Shown: piece by piece, positions 18,885-26,949 of the stretch
Layout of the letters: every line of letters begins with the position of its first letter
Numbering within the stretch: position 1 is the stretch's first letter
The notes under the pieces: model-generated
What the model was told of the DNA's origin: nothing
Seen by the model: only the letters and a program-made list of their open reading frames with translations
The model's database searches: none
Made by a program: the position numbers and the translations under genes
Assembly: GCF_002846335.1 (NCBI RefSeq)
Contig: NZ_PJMQ01000001.1
Coordinates: 806,001 to 870,000 of the forward strand
DNA: 64,000 bases
Direction of reading: 5' to 3'
Origin: Janthinobacterium sp. 61
GTDB taxonomy: Bacteria > Pseudomonadota > Gammaproteobacteria > Burkholderiales > Burkholderiaceae_D

Positions 18885-19630
18885 ACACCACCATCCTGAT
18901 CGCCGAAGACGAACCTTTGATGCGCGAGCGCCTGCAAACGATGCTGGCGCTGGCCTGGCCCGAGGCGCGCATCGTACTGGCGGCGGAAAACGGCAACGAT
19001 GCCTGGGACGGCTTCCTCGAGCACGAGCCGGACGTGGTCTTTCTCGATATCCGCATGCCTGGCCTGTCGGGCCTGGAAGTGGCCGAGCGCATCGGCAAGC
19101 GCGCCCACGTGGTGTTTGTCACGGCCTATGACCAGTACGCCGTTGATGCGTTCGACGCGGGCGCCGTCGACTACCTGTTGAAACCCGTGCAGGCTGGGCG
19201 ACTGCAGCGGGCGCTGGCGCGTTTGCGCGACAAGCTCGGGGCCCAGCCGGCCGACATGGCCAATTTATTGCAGTCGCTGCGCGCGGCGTTGCCGGCCGCT
19301 CCGCGCGACAAGTTGAAATGGATCAAGGCCAGCGTGGGCAAGCAGATCCGTTTGATCGACATCGACGACGTGCTGTTTTTTCAGGCCGACACCAAGTACA
19401 CGCGCGTGGTGCTGGCCGGCTCGGAAGCGCTGGTGCGCACGCCGCTGAAGGATTTGCTGGGCGGTCTTGATCCCGACCAGTTCTGGCAAATCCACCGCGG
19501 CACCATGGTCAACGTGAAAGCCATCGAGGCGGCCGAACGTATCGACGCCGAGCGCATGCAGGTACTGGTGCGCGGCAGCACGGAAAAGTTGCCCGTCAGC
19601 CGCACATTCACGTATTTGTTTCGCGATTAG
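18881..19630 (+). CDS. LytTR-family response regulator
   Basis: 249 residues: REC domain (1-120, phospho-acceptor Asp56 in VVFLDIRMPGLSG, and the KPV switch lysine in DYLLKPVQ) and a C-terminal LytTR DNA-binding domain (about 145-249; KASVGKQIRLIDIDDVLFF, LKDLLGGLDP, HRGTMVNVKAI). Partner of the overlapping LytS-type kinase. LytTR proteins bind paired direct repeats, but I found no obvious target in the window. The AlgR/YpdB/YehT families are the nearest named relatives; the specific role is open. Confidence 0.94.
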   Translation: MNTTILIAEDEPLMRERLQTMLALAWPEARIVLAAENGNDAWDGFLEHEPDVVFLDIRMPGLSGLEVAERIGKRAHVVFVTAYDQYAVDAFDAGAVDYLLKPVQAGRLQRALARLRDKLGAQPADMANLLQSLRAALPAAPRDKLKWIKASVGKQIRLIDIDDVLFFQADTKYTRVVLAGSEALVRTPLKDLLGGLDPDQFWQIHRGTMVNVKAIEAAERIDAERMQVLVRGSTEKLPVSRTFTYLFRD

Positions 19631-19643
19631 CCTGTAATGCAAA

Positions 19644-19664
19644 CGCCCCGCACTTGGCGGGGCG
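19644..19664. terminator. GC-rich hairpin between convergent genes
   Basis: CGCCCCGC and GCGGGGCG form an 8-bp stem around a 5-base loop, 14 bases after the LytTR stop and 25 bases past the molbindin stop on the other strand. There is no long U tract on either side (only TTT on the minus strand), so it may be a weak bidirectional terminator. Confidence 0.45.
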
Positions 19665-19688
19665 GGGCGATCAGCGGCGCTGCTGTGC

Positions 19689-19907
19689 TTACTGGATCTT
19701 GGCGATCGACACTTCCGTCGATTTCACCAGGGCGATGACTTCGCTGCCCACTTTCAGGTCCAGGTCCTTGATCGAGCGCGAGGTGATCACCGAAGTGACG
19801 ATGCCGTGCGGCGTTTCCACGTCCACTTCCGAGACCACGGGGCCAAAGATGATTTCCTTGATCTTGCCGCGAAACTGGTTGCGTACATTCACTTCCGAGA
19901 TAGCCAT
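19689..19907 (-). CDS. Molbindin-like TOBE-domain protein
   Basis: 72-residue cytoplasmic protein made of a single TOBE (Mop) domain: NQFRGKIKEIIFGPVVSEVD and ITSRSIKDLDLKVGSEVIAL match the conserved strands, and VKSTEVSIAK is the usual end. Molbindins bind molybdate or other oxyanions as oligomers and buffer or sense them. The ATG at 19907 is preceded by AAGGAA at proper distance; the open frame extends further upstream but without a site. It lies downstream of the sulfate-binding protein gene but is separated from it by a strong terminator, so it probably has its own promoter. Confidence 0.9.
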   Translation of the reverse strand: MAISEVNVRNQFRGKIKEIIFGPVVSEVDVETPHGIVTSVITSRSIKDLDLKVGSEVIALVKSTEVSIAKIQ

Positions 19908-19990
19908 GATTTTTCCTTTGTGCCCGTAATACGCCGTGCGGCGCGACATGGCCAGAGTACGGCGCGCGCACGCTTTTGACCACGAATCGA

Positions 19991-20010
19991 TGCGCATATC
20001 GATATGCGCA
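19991..20010. promoter_or_regulatory. 20-bp perfect palindrome upstream of molbindin
   Basis: TGCGCATATCGATATGCGCA is a perfect 20-base palindrome ending 84 bases before the molbindin start, just after the terminator of the sulfate-binding protein gene. Its size and position suit a dimeric repressor or activator of the molbindin gene, possibly an oxyanion-responsive one such as ModE; this identity is a guess. Confidence 0.5.
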
Positions 20011-20025
20011 AACCGGGCGGACATG

Positions 20026-20052
20026 AAAAAACCGGGACAAGTCCCGGTTTTT
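20026..20052 (-). terminator. Intrinsic terminator after sulfate-binding protein gene
   Basis: A perfect stem ACCGGGAC / GTCCCGGT with a two-base loop, flanked by A5 on one side and T-rich sequence on the other. It lies 17 bases past the sbp stop on the minus strand, where the hairpin is followed by a U run. Confidence 0.8.
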
Positions 20053-20069
20053 GTTGATACAGCGCAAGC

Positions 20070-21125
20070 TTACTTCTGATAAATCTTGTCGAATTCGCCG
20101 CCATCGTCAAAATGTTTCTTTTGTGCTTGTTTCCAGCCGCCAAAGACATCGTCGATGGTAAACAGGGAGATCGGCTTGAAGCTGGCCGCATATTTCTTCG
20201 CGACGGCTGCCGAACGGGGACGCAGGTAGTGCTTGGCGACCAGTTCCTGGCCCGGTTCCGAGTACAGGTATTGCAGGTAGGCCGTGGCTTCCTTGCGGAT
20301 GCCGCGGCGGTCGACCACCTTGTCGACGACGGCCACTGGCGACTCGGCCAGGATGGAGATGCTCGGATAGACCACTTCGAAGTTGTCGCCGAATTCGGCG
20401 CGCACCAGTTGTACTTCGTTTTCAAACGTCACCAGCACGTCGCCGATTTCACGCTGCGTGAAGGTGGTGGTGGCGCCGCGGCCGCCGCCGTCGAGCACGG
20501 GCACGTTCTTGAACAGCTTGGTCACCAGCTCGCGCGCCTGCGCTTCGCTGCCACCTTTTTTCACGGCATAGCCCCAGGCTGCCAGATAGGTGTAGCGGCC
20601 GTTGCCCGAGGTTTTCGGGTTCGGCACGATGACCTTGATGCCGGGCTTGGCCAGGTCGTCCCAATCCTTGATGTGTTTCGGGTTGCCTTTGCGCACCAGA
20701 TACACCATGGTGGAATAGAACGGCGCCGCATTGTTCGGGAACTTCTTGGCCCAGTCGGCCACCACCAGGCCACGGTCGACGAGGATATCGATGTCATTCG
20801 CCTGGTTCATGGTCACGACGGACGCTTCCAGGCCATCGGCAACGGAGCGCGCCTGCTTGCTCGAGCCGCCGTGCGACTGCTTGATGGTGATGGTTTCGCC
20901 CGTTTTGGCTTTCCAATCAGCAATAAATGCGGGATTCACATCCTTGAACAGTTCGCGCATCACGTCGTACGAGGCGTTCAGCAAGACCACGGGTTCGGCG
21001 GCGCTGGCGGCCATCGGCAGGCTCATGGCGGCAGCGGAAGCGGCCAGGGCGCTGGCCAGGAACCAGCGGCGCGAGCGTTGGGTGAGTGTCGCTGCGGCAG
21101 TCGATACGGCGTTGGAATGGGTCAT
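20070..21125 (-). CDS. sbp: Periplasmic sulfate-binding protein
   Basis: 351-residue substrate-binding protein of the CysP/Sbp family, which delivers sulfate or thiosulfate to the CysTWA ABC importer. Signature segments are VVLLNASYDVMRELF, the anion-binding loop SHGGSSKQARSV, NPKTSGNGRYTYLAAWGYA and DGGGRGATTTF. The N-terminus carries TQRSRRWFLASALAASAAA: twin arginines in SRRWFL before the hydrophobic core suggest Tat export, while Sec export remains possible. No cysT, cysW or cysA gene is nearby, so it is an orphan receptor. A terminator follows it. CysB-type control is plausible from family knowledge, but I saw no clear site. Confidence 0.93.
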   Translation of the reverse strand: MTHSNAVSTAAATLTQRSRRWFLASALAASAAAMSLPMAASAAEPVVLLNASYDVMRELFKDVNPAFIADWKAKTGETITIKQSHGGSSKQARSVADGLEASVVTMNQANDIDILVDRGLVVADWAKKFPNNAAPFYSTMVYLVRKGNPKHIKDWDDLAKPGIKVIVPNPKTSGNGRYTYLAAWGYAVKKGGSEAQARELVTKLFKNVPVLDGGGRGATTTFTQREIGDVLVTFENEVQLVRAEFGDNFEVVYPSISILAESPVAVVDKVVDRRGIRKEATAYLQYLYSEPGQELVAKHYLRPRSAAVAKKYAASFKPISLFTIDDVFGGWKQAQKKHFDDGGEFDKIYQK

Positions 21126-21427
21126 GTTGAACTCTTATTGTGAGAATAGACAGTCATAGTCTAAAATTCCGGCCGGAAAAGAAACGAATTTTTCGTAATA
21201 TGCTTAGATCCGATTCCCGTTTGCGCTGAAAAACAGATATCGATTTTTGAAATGATTCGTGGGCAAGACGACAGTCAAGGCTTAGCCTGCAAGAAGTCCG
21301 TCATAGGCAAATCCGTCCCGTGGCGTGGCGCGAAAAAACCCGATCGCGCCGCTTGGTGTATAGTCGAACGGCGCGATACAGGGGCAAAACCGTCTGCATC
21401 GGCAACTGGAATATTTTGTGAGCGTAC
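21126..21427. other. 302-bp divergent region sbp / GNAT
   Basis: No gene seen. It holds a 12-bp perfect palindrome TTCCGGCCGGAA (21167-21178) and, just after it, ACGAA-TTT-TTCGT (21184-21196). Both are 40-70 bases upstream of sbp and may be control sites for that gene. Confidence 0.4.
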
Positions 21428-21958
21428 ATGAGTCTTGAAATTCGTATTGCAACATCGACCGACGCTTTCGAGGCGTGCAACGTATTACGACGCTCCATCG
21501 TCGAATGCTGCAGCCTCGATCATCGGGACGATCCGGTCATCCTGGAAGCTTGGCTGGGCAATAAAACACCGCAGATGGTGGCGTGCTGGTTTGCGTCGCC
21601 TACCAATTTTTCGCTGGTCGCAATCGAGCATGGCGCCGTCGTCGGCGTCGGTTTGCTGACGCGCGCCGGCAAGCTGGCCCTGTGCTACCTGCTGCCCGAG
21701 GCGCAAGGCCGGGGCGCGGGCAAGGCGCTGGTGGAACAGCTGGAAGCGCAGGCGCGCGAGTGGGGCATCAAGGCCCTGCAATTGCACAGCACGGCCAGCA
21801 GCCAGGCCTTTTTCGTCAAGCAGGGATATATCGAGGCGGGCAATGTGCGTTCGCCGTATGGCGTGGAAACGATTTTTTGCTGGAAACAGATTGACCCCGC
21901 AGGCATCTCCAGCGGCGACCCCAAGCGCAAGCGCTTTTGCAACTGCAATTCGGCCTGA
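21428..21958 (+). CDS. GNAT-family N-acetyltransferase
   Basis: 176-residue GNAT fold. The acetyl-CoA pyrophosphate loop is PEAQGRGAGKALVEQLE (Q/R-x-x-G-x-G/A pattern), preceded by the LALCYLLP strand and followed by LHSTASSQAFFVKQGYIEAG, where the Phe-Phe-x-x-x-Gly motif of the family's C-terminal half is visible. The short tail after the domain is Cys/Lys-rich (KRKRFCNCN). Acceptor substrate unknown; nearest by appearance are putative ElaA/YhbS-like acetyltransferases. Confidence 0.88.
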   Translation: MSLEIRIATSTDAFEACNVLRRSIVECCSLDHRDDPVILEAWLGNKTPQMVACWFASPTNFSLVAIEHGAVVGVGLLTRAGKLALCYLLPEAQGRGAGKALVEQLEAQAREWGIKALQLHSTASSQAFFVKQGYIEAGNVRSPYGVETIFCWKQIDPAGISSGDPKRKRFCNCNSA

Positions 21959-22024
21959 CTTACCGTTGGCGCCTCAGCCCGCCCATCCGGCGGCGGGCCT
22001 TCCCCCCCCTTTGAATATTTCCCT

Positions 22025-22837
22025 TCAGTAACTGATCTGGATATACACGCCTTGTTGCGCGCTATCGTTTGCCGGCAGCAAGGTGCCGCCGGCAAACATT
22101 TTCAGTTCGCCGGGCGCGAACGCCAGCCAGTCTTCGTTTTGCGTCAGGGGATGCGTGGCGATCACGGCGATGCGGTCGTCCAGGTGGTTGTGCTGGCGAA
22201 AGTCGATGCTGCGCTCGCAGTCGATCAGTTGCGCTACGGAAAATGGGTATTCGCGTATCACATAGTGCAAATGCGTGGAGCAGTGGGCAAACAGCAGTTC
22301 GCCGTCCGACAGGATGAAGTTGAAACTGCCGTGCGCGGCGATGTCCGTGGCGACCTCGGCGATAGCCGCGCGCAGGGCGGCGCGCGTCGGTACGCCCAGG
22401 GGAAACTGCGTGCGCAAGCGGGCCAGCAGGTGGCAAAAGGCTTGTTCGCTGTCCGTGTCGCCGCTGGCACGGTAGTAGGCATTGGCAGGCGGGCGCCACG
22501 TTTTCAAGTCGCCATTGTGGGCGAAGGACCAGGTCTTGCCCCACAGTTCGCGGGCGAACGGATGGGTGTTTTCCGGTGCGATGCGGCCCTGCGTGGCCTT
22601 GCGGATGTGCGCGACGATGTTTTTCGCCTTCACGGGATGCTGCTGCACGGCGGCAGCCAGCGGCGAATCGACGGCGGCCAGGTGATCCGTCAGCAAGGTG
22701 CAGCCGCTACTGGAATGATAGGCGATGCCCCAGCCGTCGCGGTGCTCGTCCGTGCGTCCTCCCCGCTCGGCAAAACCGGCAAAGGAAAATCCCAGCGCGG
22801 CCGGCTTGCTGCTGTTCATTGCGAGTAACTGGCACAT
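22025..22837 (-). CDS. Class II glutamine amidotransferase, YafJ type
   Basis: 270-residue Ntn-hydrolase. It starts Met-Cys (MCQLLAMNS); after methionine removal Cys2 would be the nucleophile that hydrolyses glutamine. RTDEHRDGWGIAYH, IVAHIRKAT, ENTHPFARELWGKTWSFAHNGDL and SGDTDSEQAFCHLL are the conserved segments of the YafJ/DUF4 subgroup. No synthetase domain or partner is present, so the acceptor reaction is not known; the family includes gamma-glutamyl-hercynylcysteine hydrolase relatives. Single-gene unit. Confidence 0.92.
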   Translation of the reverse strand: MCQLLAMNSSKPAALGFSFAGFAERGGRTDEHRDGWGIAYHSSSGCTLLTDHLAAVDSPLAAAVQQHPVKAKNIVAHIRKATQGRIAPENTHPFARELWGKTWSFAHNGDLKTWRPPANAYYRASGDTDSEQAFCHLLARLRTQFPLGVPTRAALRAAIAEVATDIAAHGSFNFILSDGELLFAHCSTHLHYVIREYPFSVAQLIDCERSIDFRQHNHLDDRIAVIATHPLTQNEDWLAFAPGELKMFAGGTLLPANDSAQQGVYIQISY

Positions 22838-23071
22838 GGCGGCCCTTCCTGATGGTCTTGGTACATGCCCACAGTAAAGGCGGGCGTCTGTGGCGGGAAG
22901 GAATGTTTCCGACTATCGTTATGCGCTGTCCATTGCGGTGTTCTTATTTGCTGGCCGCATATCAAAGGGCGAAACCATTCGTTCTCCATTGCCTGGCGCT
23001 GCCTTACTCTGCACACTTTGGCGCCGCCTTCCCCACGAGGGATGCCGGCGCAGCCCGATGAAGGAGCATCC

Positions 23072-23908
23072 ATGCCATTTCCCGTCCTGCAAAATTACCT
23101 GGCCCGCTTGTCGCATCAAACCCAGGCCGGCACCAGTGTCTGGCTTGACGGGGAGGGCAGGGCGCTGGGGCGCTTTTTCAATTGCACCATGACCAGCGCT
23201 TTCCAGCCGCTGCGCGAACTGGGCAGCGGCAAACTGGTGGCGTTCGAGGGACTGGCGCGCAGCGTGTCGAAGGCGGACGAGGGCTTGTCGCTGTGGCGTT
23301 TGCTCGACCATGCGGCCAGCGACGATGAATCCGTGGAGTTGGACCGGCTGTGCCGCATGTTGCATGCGATTAACTTTTTCCGCCAGAGCGAAGCAGAGCA
23401 GTCAGACTTGTACCTGAACGTGCACGACCGCCTGCTGAGTGCCGTCAGCAGCAATCATGGCCATGCCTTCCAGCGCATCCTCGACGCGCTGGGCTTGCCC
23501 ATCGAGCGCATCGTGCTGCAATTGCCCGCAGTGACACCGAACCAGGGCTGGCTGCTCAACTACGTGGCCGACAATTACCGTCGCAACGGGTTCCGCCTGG
23601 CCATCAACGTGGCCAGCGTGCACGAGGCAAGCGGCATGCTGGAGCGCTTGCACCCGCATGCGTTCAAGCTTGACGCGGGCAACCTCAGCGACGAGCAGGC
23701 CGTTGCCAGCTTCGTCACACTGTGCCATGCGGCCAAAATTCGCGTCATCTTCAAACGCCTCGACACGCCAGCGGCGCTGGCTTCGCTGCAGCGCGTCGCC
23801 GCCATCACGGGTTTGCCCATCGTGGCGCAGGGCTATTTGCTGGACAAACCGCTGACGGCACTGGCGCAGGCAAAGCAGGACGTCGCGGCCACCGCCGTCG
23901 CTGCGTAG
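23072..23908 (+). CDS. Degenerate EAL-domain protein, probably catalytically inactive
   Basis: 278-residue cytoplasmic protein whose fold matches an EAL (c-di-GMP phosphodiesterase) domain without other domains. The ATG at 23072 follows GAAGGAG. The signature is EGL (Glu59-Gly-Leu) in FQPLRELGSGKLVAFEGLARS. Some ligand-loop residues survive (Asn in LYLNVHDRLL, Lys in FKLDAG, Gln in VAQGYLLDKP). The metal ligands are lost: the second Glu is Gln (VLQLP), the Asp-Asp pair is Ile-Asn (LAINVAS), and the EGVE segment is FKRLD. It therefore resembles YdiV/RflP-like non-catalytic EAL proteins that act by binding other proteins or c-di-GMP. Alternative: a simple diverged remnant, though the intact frame argues against that. 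Confidence 0.82.
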   Translation: MPFPVLQNYLARLSHQTQAGTSVWLDGEGRALGRFFNCTMTSAFQPLRELGSGKLVAFEGLARSVSKADEGLSLWRLLDHAASDDESVELDRLCRMLHAINFFRQSEAEQSDLYLNVHDRLLSAVSSNHGHAFQRILDALGLPIERIVLQLPAVTPNQGWLLNYVADNYRRNGFRLAINVASVHEASGMLERLHPHAFKLDAGNLSDEQAVASFVTLCHAAKIRVIFKRLDTPAALASLQRVAAITGLPIVAQGYLLDKPLTALAQAKQDVAATAVAA

Positions 23909-24007
23909 GGTGCCAGATGCTGAAATGAGGGCGACACGATAGGCATTGAGGGTTTTTCTTCGCAGCACAATACGCTATAGTATTCCCATCGTTAAATTGG
24001 ACTGACT

Positions 24008-24757
24008 ATGGCATCGCGCAGAAATTTTTTACACAACGGTATGGGCTTGGCCGCGCTGGGCCTGGTCGCCACTCCTCTCATCGGCTGCGCCTCGCGCACG
24101 GCCGCCCCCGCCTCGGCTTCTGCCAGCGCCAAGCCGCGCGCGCCGCGCACTGGCGTGCCACCCCAGCCGACGCAATTGGCCAGCGTCGACCGTTCGATCA
24201 CTTCGCAGTCGCGCCAGGCCATCACGGAGATGGAACCGCCTCCCGATATATTCGATGCGCAGGCGCTGGATCTGGAATTCTGGCTCAAGCCCCGCACCCT
24301 GGAAGTGGTGCGTCCTGCCAGCAATGAGAAGGCCAGGCTGCTGTACTGGAAAGATGGCGAAGTCATCGATTCGGCCTACCAGGAACTGTGCCATTTGCTA
24401 CGCGACGTGAACGGCAAGAAGACGGCGCCCATCGACCCGAAACTGCTGGAAACCCTGTGGGGCACGCAAGCGTTTGTGGCCCGCTACGGCATCGAGCAGC
24501 CGCTGGAGATCCTGTCGGGCTACCGCACGGCCGAGTCGAACAGCCGGCTGCGCGAAGCGGGCGTGCCGGCCGCGCGTCAGTCGCTGCACATCTCGGGCCG
24601 CGCCGCAGACATCCGCGTCGCCAACCTGAACGCGGAAGTGCTCGGTTCCCTGGTGCGCAGTTTCAAACAGGGTGGCGTGGGCTTTTATTACCGCTCCGGC
24701 CCCCGTGGCGGCTGGATTCATGCCGATACTGGCTTGCAGCGCACCTGGAAAGGTTAA
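24008..24757 (+). CDS. Tat-exported DUF882 (M15-like) peptidase lipoprotein
   Basis: 249 residues. N-terminus RRNFLHNGMGLAALG is a twin-arginine signal followed by a lipobox-like LIGC (Cys27), then an Ala/Pro-rich linker. The C-terminal DUF882/YcbK domain is in the LAS-peptidase superfamily: ILSGYRTAESNSRL, SLHISGRAADIRV and GWIHAD carry the expected His, Asp and His zinc ligands. E. coli YcbK (MepK) is a peptidoglycan endopeptidase for mDAP-mDAP cross-links, so cell-wall cutting is the likely role. The gene stands alone. Confidence 0.88.
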   Translation: MASRRNFLHNGMGLAALGLVATPLIGCASRTAAPASASASAKPRAPRTGVPPQPTQLASVDRSITSQSRQAITEMEPPPDIFDAQALDLEFWLKPRTLEVVRPASNEKARLLYWKDGEVIDSAYQELCHLLRDVNGKKTAPIDPKLLETLWGTQAFVARYGIEQPLEILSGYRTAESNSRLREAGVPAARQSLHISGRAADIRVANLNAEVLGSLVRSFKQGGVGFYYRSGPRGGWIHADTGLQRTWKG

Positions 24758-24804
24758 GCACCTGACTAAACCTCGCGCGGCGCGCTTTGCGGCCTGTGAT
24801 GCTC

Positions 24805-24822
24805 GCCGTACCATGGTACGGC
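24805..24822. repeat. 18-bp perfect palindrome in intergenic hairpin region
   Basis: GCCGTACCATGGTACGGC is a perfect palindrome 48 bases past the DUF882 stop, set in flanking GGCC-rich sequence with further partial symmetry. With no U tract it is not a standard terminator. It may be a dispersed intergenic element or a protein site; genome-wide copy number would decide. Confidence 0.4.
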
Positions 24823-24986
24823 TGCGCGTCTCGGCCACAAATCATTGCCGCTCGCGACGGTTTTGTCAGGCGTTTGTTTGATCAGTCATCGTGATATGGC
24901 GGTTCGGGCACGCTATCGTGTCCGGTGCGCCGCCATGTCCTCAAAATTCATGGGGCGTTCCCGGTGAATTCCCACTTCAGCTTCCC

Positions 24987-25880
24987 ATGAAACTGTCCAG
25001 CCATAACATCGAACTGTTCCTGGCCGTCGTCGACGGCGGTTCGTTCTCGGCCGCCGCGCGCGCCTTGCGCCGGGCGCCATCGGCTGTCAGCATGGCCATT
25101 GCCAACATCGAGGCGGAACTGGGCATCGCCCTGTTTGACCGCGGCGCGCGCGAAGCCGTGCCCACGCCTGCTGCGATGGCGCTGATGCCCCACGCGCGCC
25201 TGATCGCCGAGCAGTTGAAGCAGTTGCACCTGCACGTACAGGAATTGTCGCAGGGACTGGAAAGCCGCATTTCGCTGGGCATCGCGGCCGAGCTCGACCA
25301 TGCACCTTTCCTGGCCGCCGTGCGCGCGCTGTCGCAGCGCCATCCGCTGCTCGACATCGAGGTGCTGACGGCGCCGCAGGACGATGTGCTTGACATGCTG
25401 CACCGCGGCCGCATCAGCGCCTGCATGGCCTTCGCTGGAGGGCGCATCAATCACGAGGAACAGTTCCAGTTGGTGGGTAGTGATGCCTTGCTGGCAATTA
25501 TTTCCACCCAGCATCCGCCCAGTGCGGCGGGCCGGCCCCTGTATATCGAGGAATTGGTGAATTTGCGGCAGATCATCGTGGCCAGCCGCGAACTGGACCT
25601 GGCCGATGCGCGCCCCGTCGTCGGACTGTCTTATTGGCGCACCGACAGTTTGCCGATGGCGCTGGCGATGGTGGAGGCGGGACTGGGGTGGGGTAACTTT
25701 GCCGCCTCGGCCATTGCCCACTCGCTGGCGGCTGGGCGGGTGCGCCGCGTGGCGTTCAAGAATACGGGCAATGGCCTGGTCGTGCCCATCCACCTGGTGT
25801 GGATGAAGGACCGGCCGCTGGGCATGGCGGCGCGGTCCTTTCTTCAGTTGCTGACCGAAGTGCCGGCAGTGGCACCCTGA
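24987..25880 (+). CDS. LysR-family transcriptional regulator
   Basis: 297 residues from the ATG at 24987 (KLSSHNIELFLAVVDGGSFSAAARALRRAPSAVSMAIANIE is the winged HTH; long upstream open frame ignored). The effector domain begins at SLGIAAELDHAPFLAAV. Its 3' end overlaps the convergent PACE efflux gene by 37 bases, so the transcripts are complementary there. In Acinetobacter a LysR protein (AceR) controls the PACE pump gene aceI; the same may hold here, although in that case the genes are divergent. Confidence 0.92.
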   Translation: MKLSSHNIELFLAVVDGGSFSAAARALRRAPSAVSMAIANIEAELGIALFDRGAREAVPTPAAMALMPHARLIAEQLKQLHLHVQELSQGLESRISLGIAAELDHAPFLAAVRALSQRHPLLDIEVLTAPQDDVLDMLHRGRISACMAFAGGRINHEEQFQLVGSDALLAIISTQHPPSAAGRPLYIEELVNLRQIIVASRELDLADARPVVGLSYWRTDSLPMALAMVEAGLGWGNFAASAIAHSLAAGRVRRVAFKNTGNGLVVPIHLVWMKDRPLGMAARSFLQLLTEVPAVAP

Positions 25881-26323
25881 AGTCCGGTCGCTTCTTCCTT
25901 CGGCTGCTGCGCCGACAGGGGCACGCCGAACAGGCCATCGAAGAAATAGTTGAAGATGAAGCTGTAGCACGGGATAATCAGCATCAGGGCGAAGTCCAGC
26001 ACGAAGGCTTGCCACAGGCTGATGTTCAGCCACCAGGCGATCAGCGGGATCAGGTAGATCACCAGCGTGATCTGGAAGCCGATCGCGTGCAGGATGCGGC
26101 GCCAGACGGTGCGGGTGCGTGACACTTGGCGGATTTCCCAGTATTCGAAGGCCGTGTTGTAGAGCAGGTTCCAGATCACGGCAATGGTGGTGATCATGAT
26201 CGCCAGCGGGCCCGTGCTGGTGGGCGATTCGCCCGAAAGCAGGGTCAGCCAAGCCGTGGAAATGGCCATGCCGATGATTTCAAAGGCGGTGACGTAGACG
26301 ATTTTGCGTTTGATGCCTTGCAT
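25844..26323 (-). CDS. PACE-family multidrug/biguanide efflux transporter
   Basis: 159-residue inner-membrane protein of four helices made of two BTP (bacterial transmembrane pair) units. Residue Glu15 in VTAFEIIGMA is at the position of the essential proton-coupling Glu15 of AceI; IWNLLYNTAFEYWE and the repeat FQITLVIYLIPLIAWWL are family signatures. PACE pumps export chlorhexidine, acriflavine and natural polyamines. Convergent with and overlapping the LysR gene. A short palindrome lies 61 bases upstream of its start. Confidence 0.93.
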   Translation of the reverse strand: MQGIKRKIVYVTAFEIIGMAISTAWLTLLSGESPTSTGPLAIMITTIAVIWNLLYNTAFEYWEIRQVSRTRTVWRRILHAIGFQITLVIYLIPLIAWWLNISLWQAFVLDFALMLIIPCYSFIFNYFFDGLFGVPLSAQQPKEEATGLQGATAGTSVSN

Positions 26324-26383
26324 GTAAAGCCTGTAAAGAAGAGATAGCGCGTATTTTAAGTCAGGTATGTTGATGTTAAAAGT

Positions 26384-26395
26384 TGATAGCTATCA
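26384..26395. promoter_or_regulatory. 12-bp palindrome upstream of PACE gene
   Basis: TGATAGCTATCA, a perfect dyad in the 182-base divergent region between the PACE gene and the unknown gene at 26506. Position and symmetry fit an operator for the pump gene; the regulator is unknown. Confidence 0.35.
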
Positions 26396-26505
26396 GTTTA
26401 TCTGATGAATGTGTGCCAGCAATACCATGCTGGCCATGAACGGTGGATAATGGCGGCAGGCGGGCAACCGGTCCCGCCGCATCACCGCAGAAAAGGTCAA
26501 CGAGC

Positions 26506-26949
26506 ATGCAAGGCGTAGCAGACAGCAACATTCCCGACACCCCCGTCAGCCCGGACGAACGTCCCCGTTTTCGCCCCTGTCCTTGGGAGCACCTGGAAAC
26601 GCCGTACGACGTGGAAGTGTGGATCGAGGAGCATAACCGCAGCATGCAGGACAATATCCGTGCCACGGAAACGGGCGTGGGCATCTGCTTTACCCTGGCT
26701 GAAGGGGGCGATATCTATATGCAGACCAGCGCCGACGGCGCCGTCGTGCTGGACGTGACGCCGGACGCGGCCTGGGTCTCTCCCCTGATCAGCGCGGCGA
26801 CGGGCTGCGAGGCGCCTGACTCGTCGCTGTGGATCTTGCCTGACGACAAGCTGATCCAGCTGATCGTGGGCCTGTCCAGCCTGGTGGCCAGCACCTTGCT
26901 GGTGGTGGGCCATGACTTCGGCTTGCGCCGGCGCAGCATGGGCCGCTGA
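26506..26949 (+). CDS. Hypothetical protein with C-terminal hydrophobic segment
   Basis: Not recognised. From the ATG at 26506 (AAAAGG about ten bases before it) the protein has 147 residues: a Pro-rich acidic N-terminus, a region WEHLETPYDVEVWIEEHNRS, a beta-rich middle, and one hydrophobic stretch near the end (LIQLIVGLSSLVASTLLVVG) followed by basic RRRSMGR. The last part could be a tail anchor with the basic end inside, or a buried helix. Codon usage is like that of its neighbours. No operon partner is evident; the next gene follows on the same strand after 140 bases. Confidence 0.65.
   Translation: MQGVADSNIPDTPVSPDERPRFRPCPWEHLETPYDVEVWIEEHNRSMQDNIRATETGVGICFTLAEGGDIYMQTSADGAVVLDVTPDAAWVSPLISAATGCEAPDSSLWILPDDKLIQLIVGLSSLVASTLLVVGHDFGLRRRSMGR

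Noticed and set aside
21959..22024. GC-rich hairpin between the GNAT and YafJ genes as terminator
   Set aside because: A GCCCGCC/GGCGGGC stem is present but followed by a C run, with no U tract on either strand.
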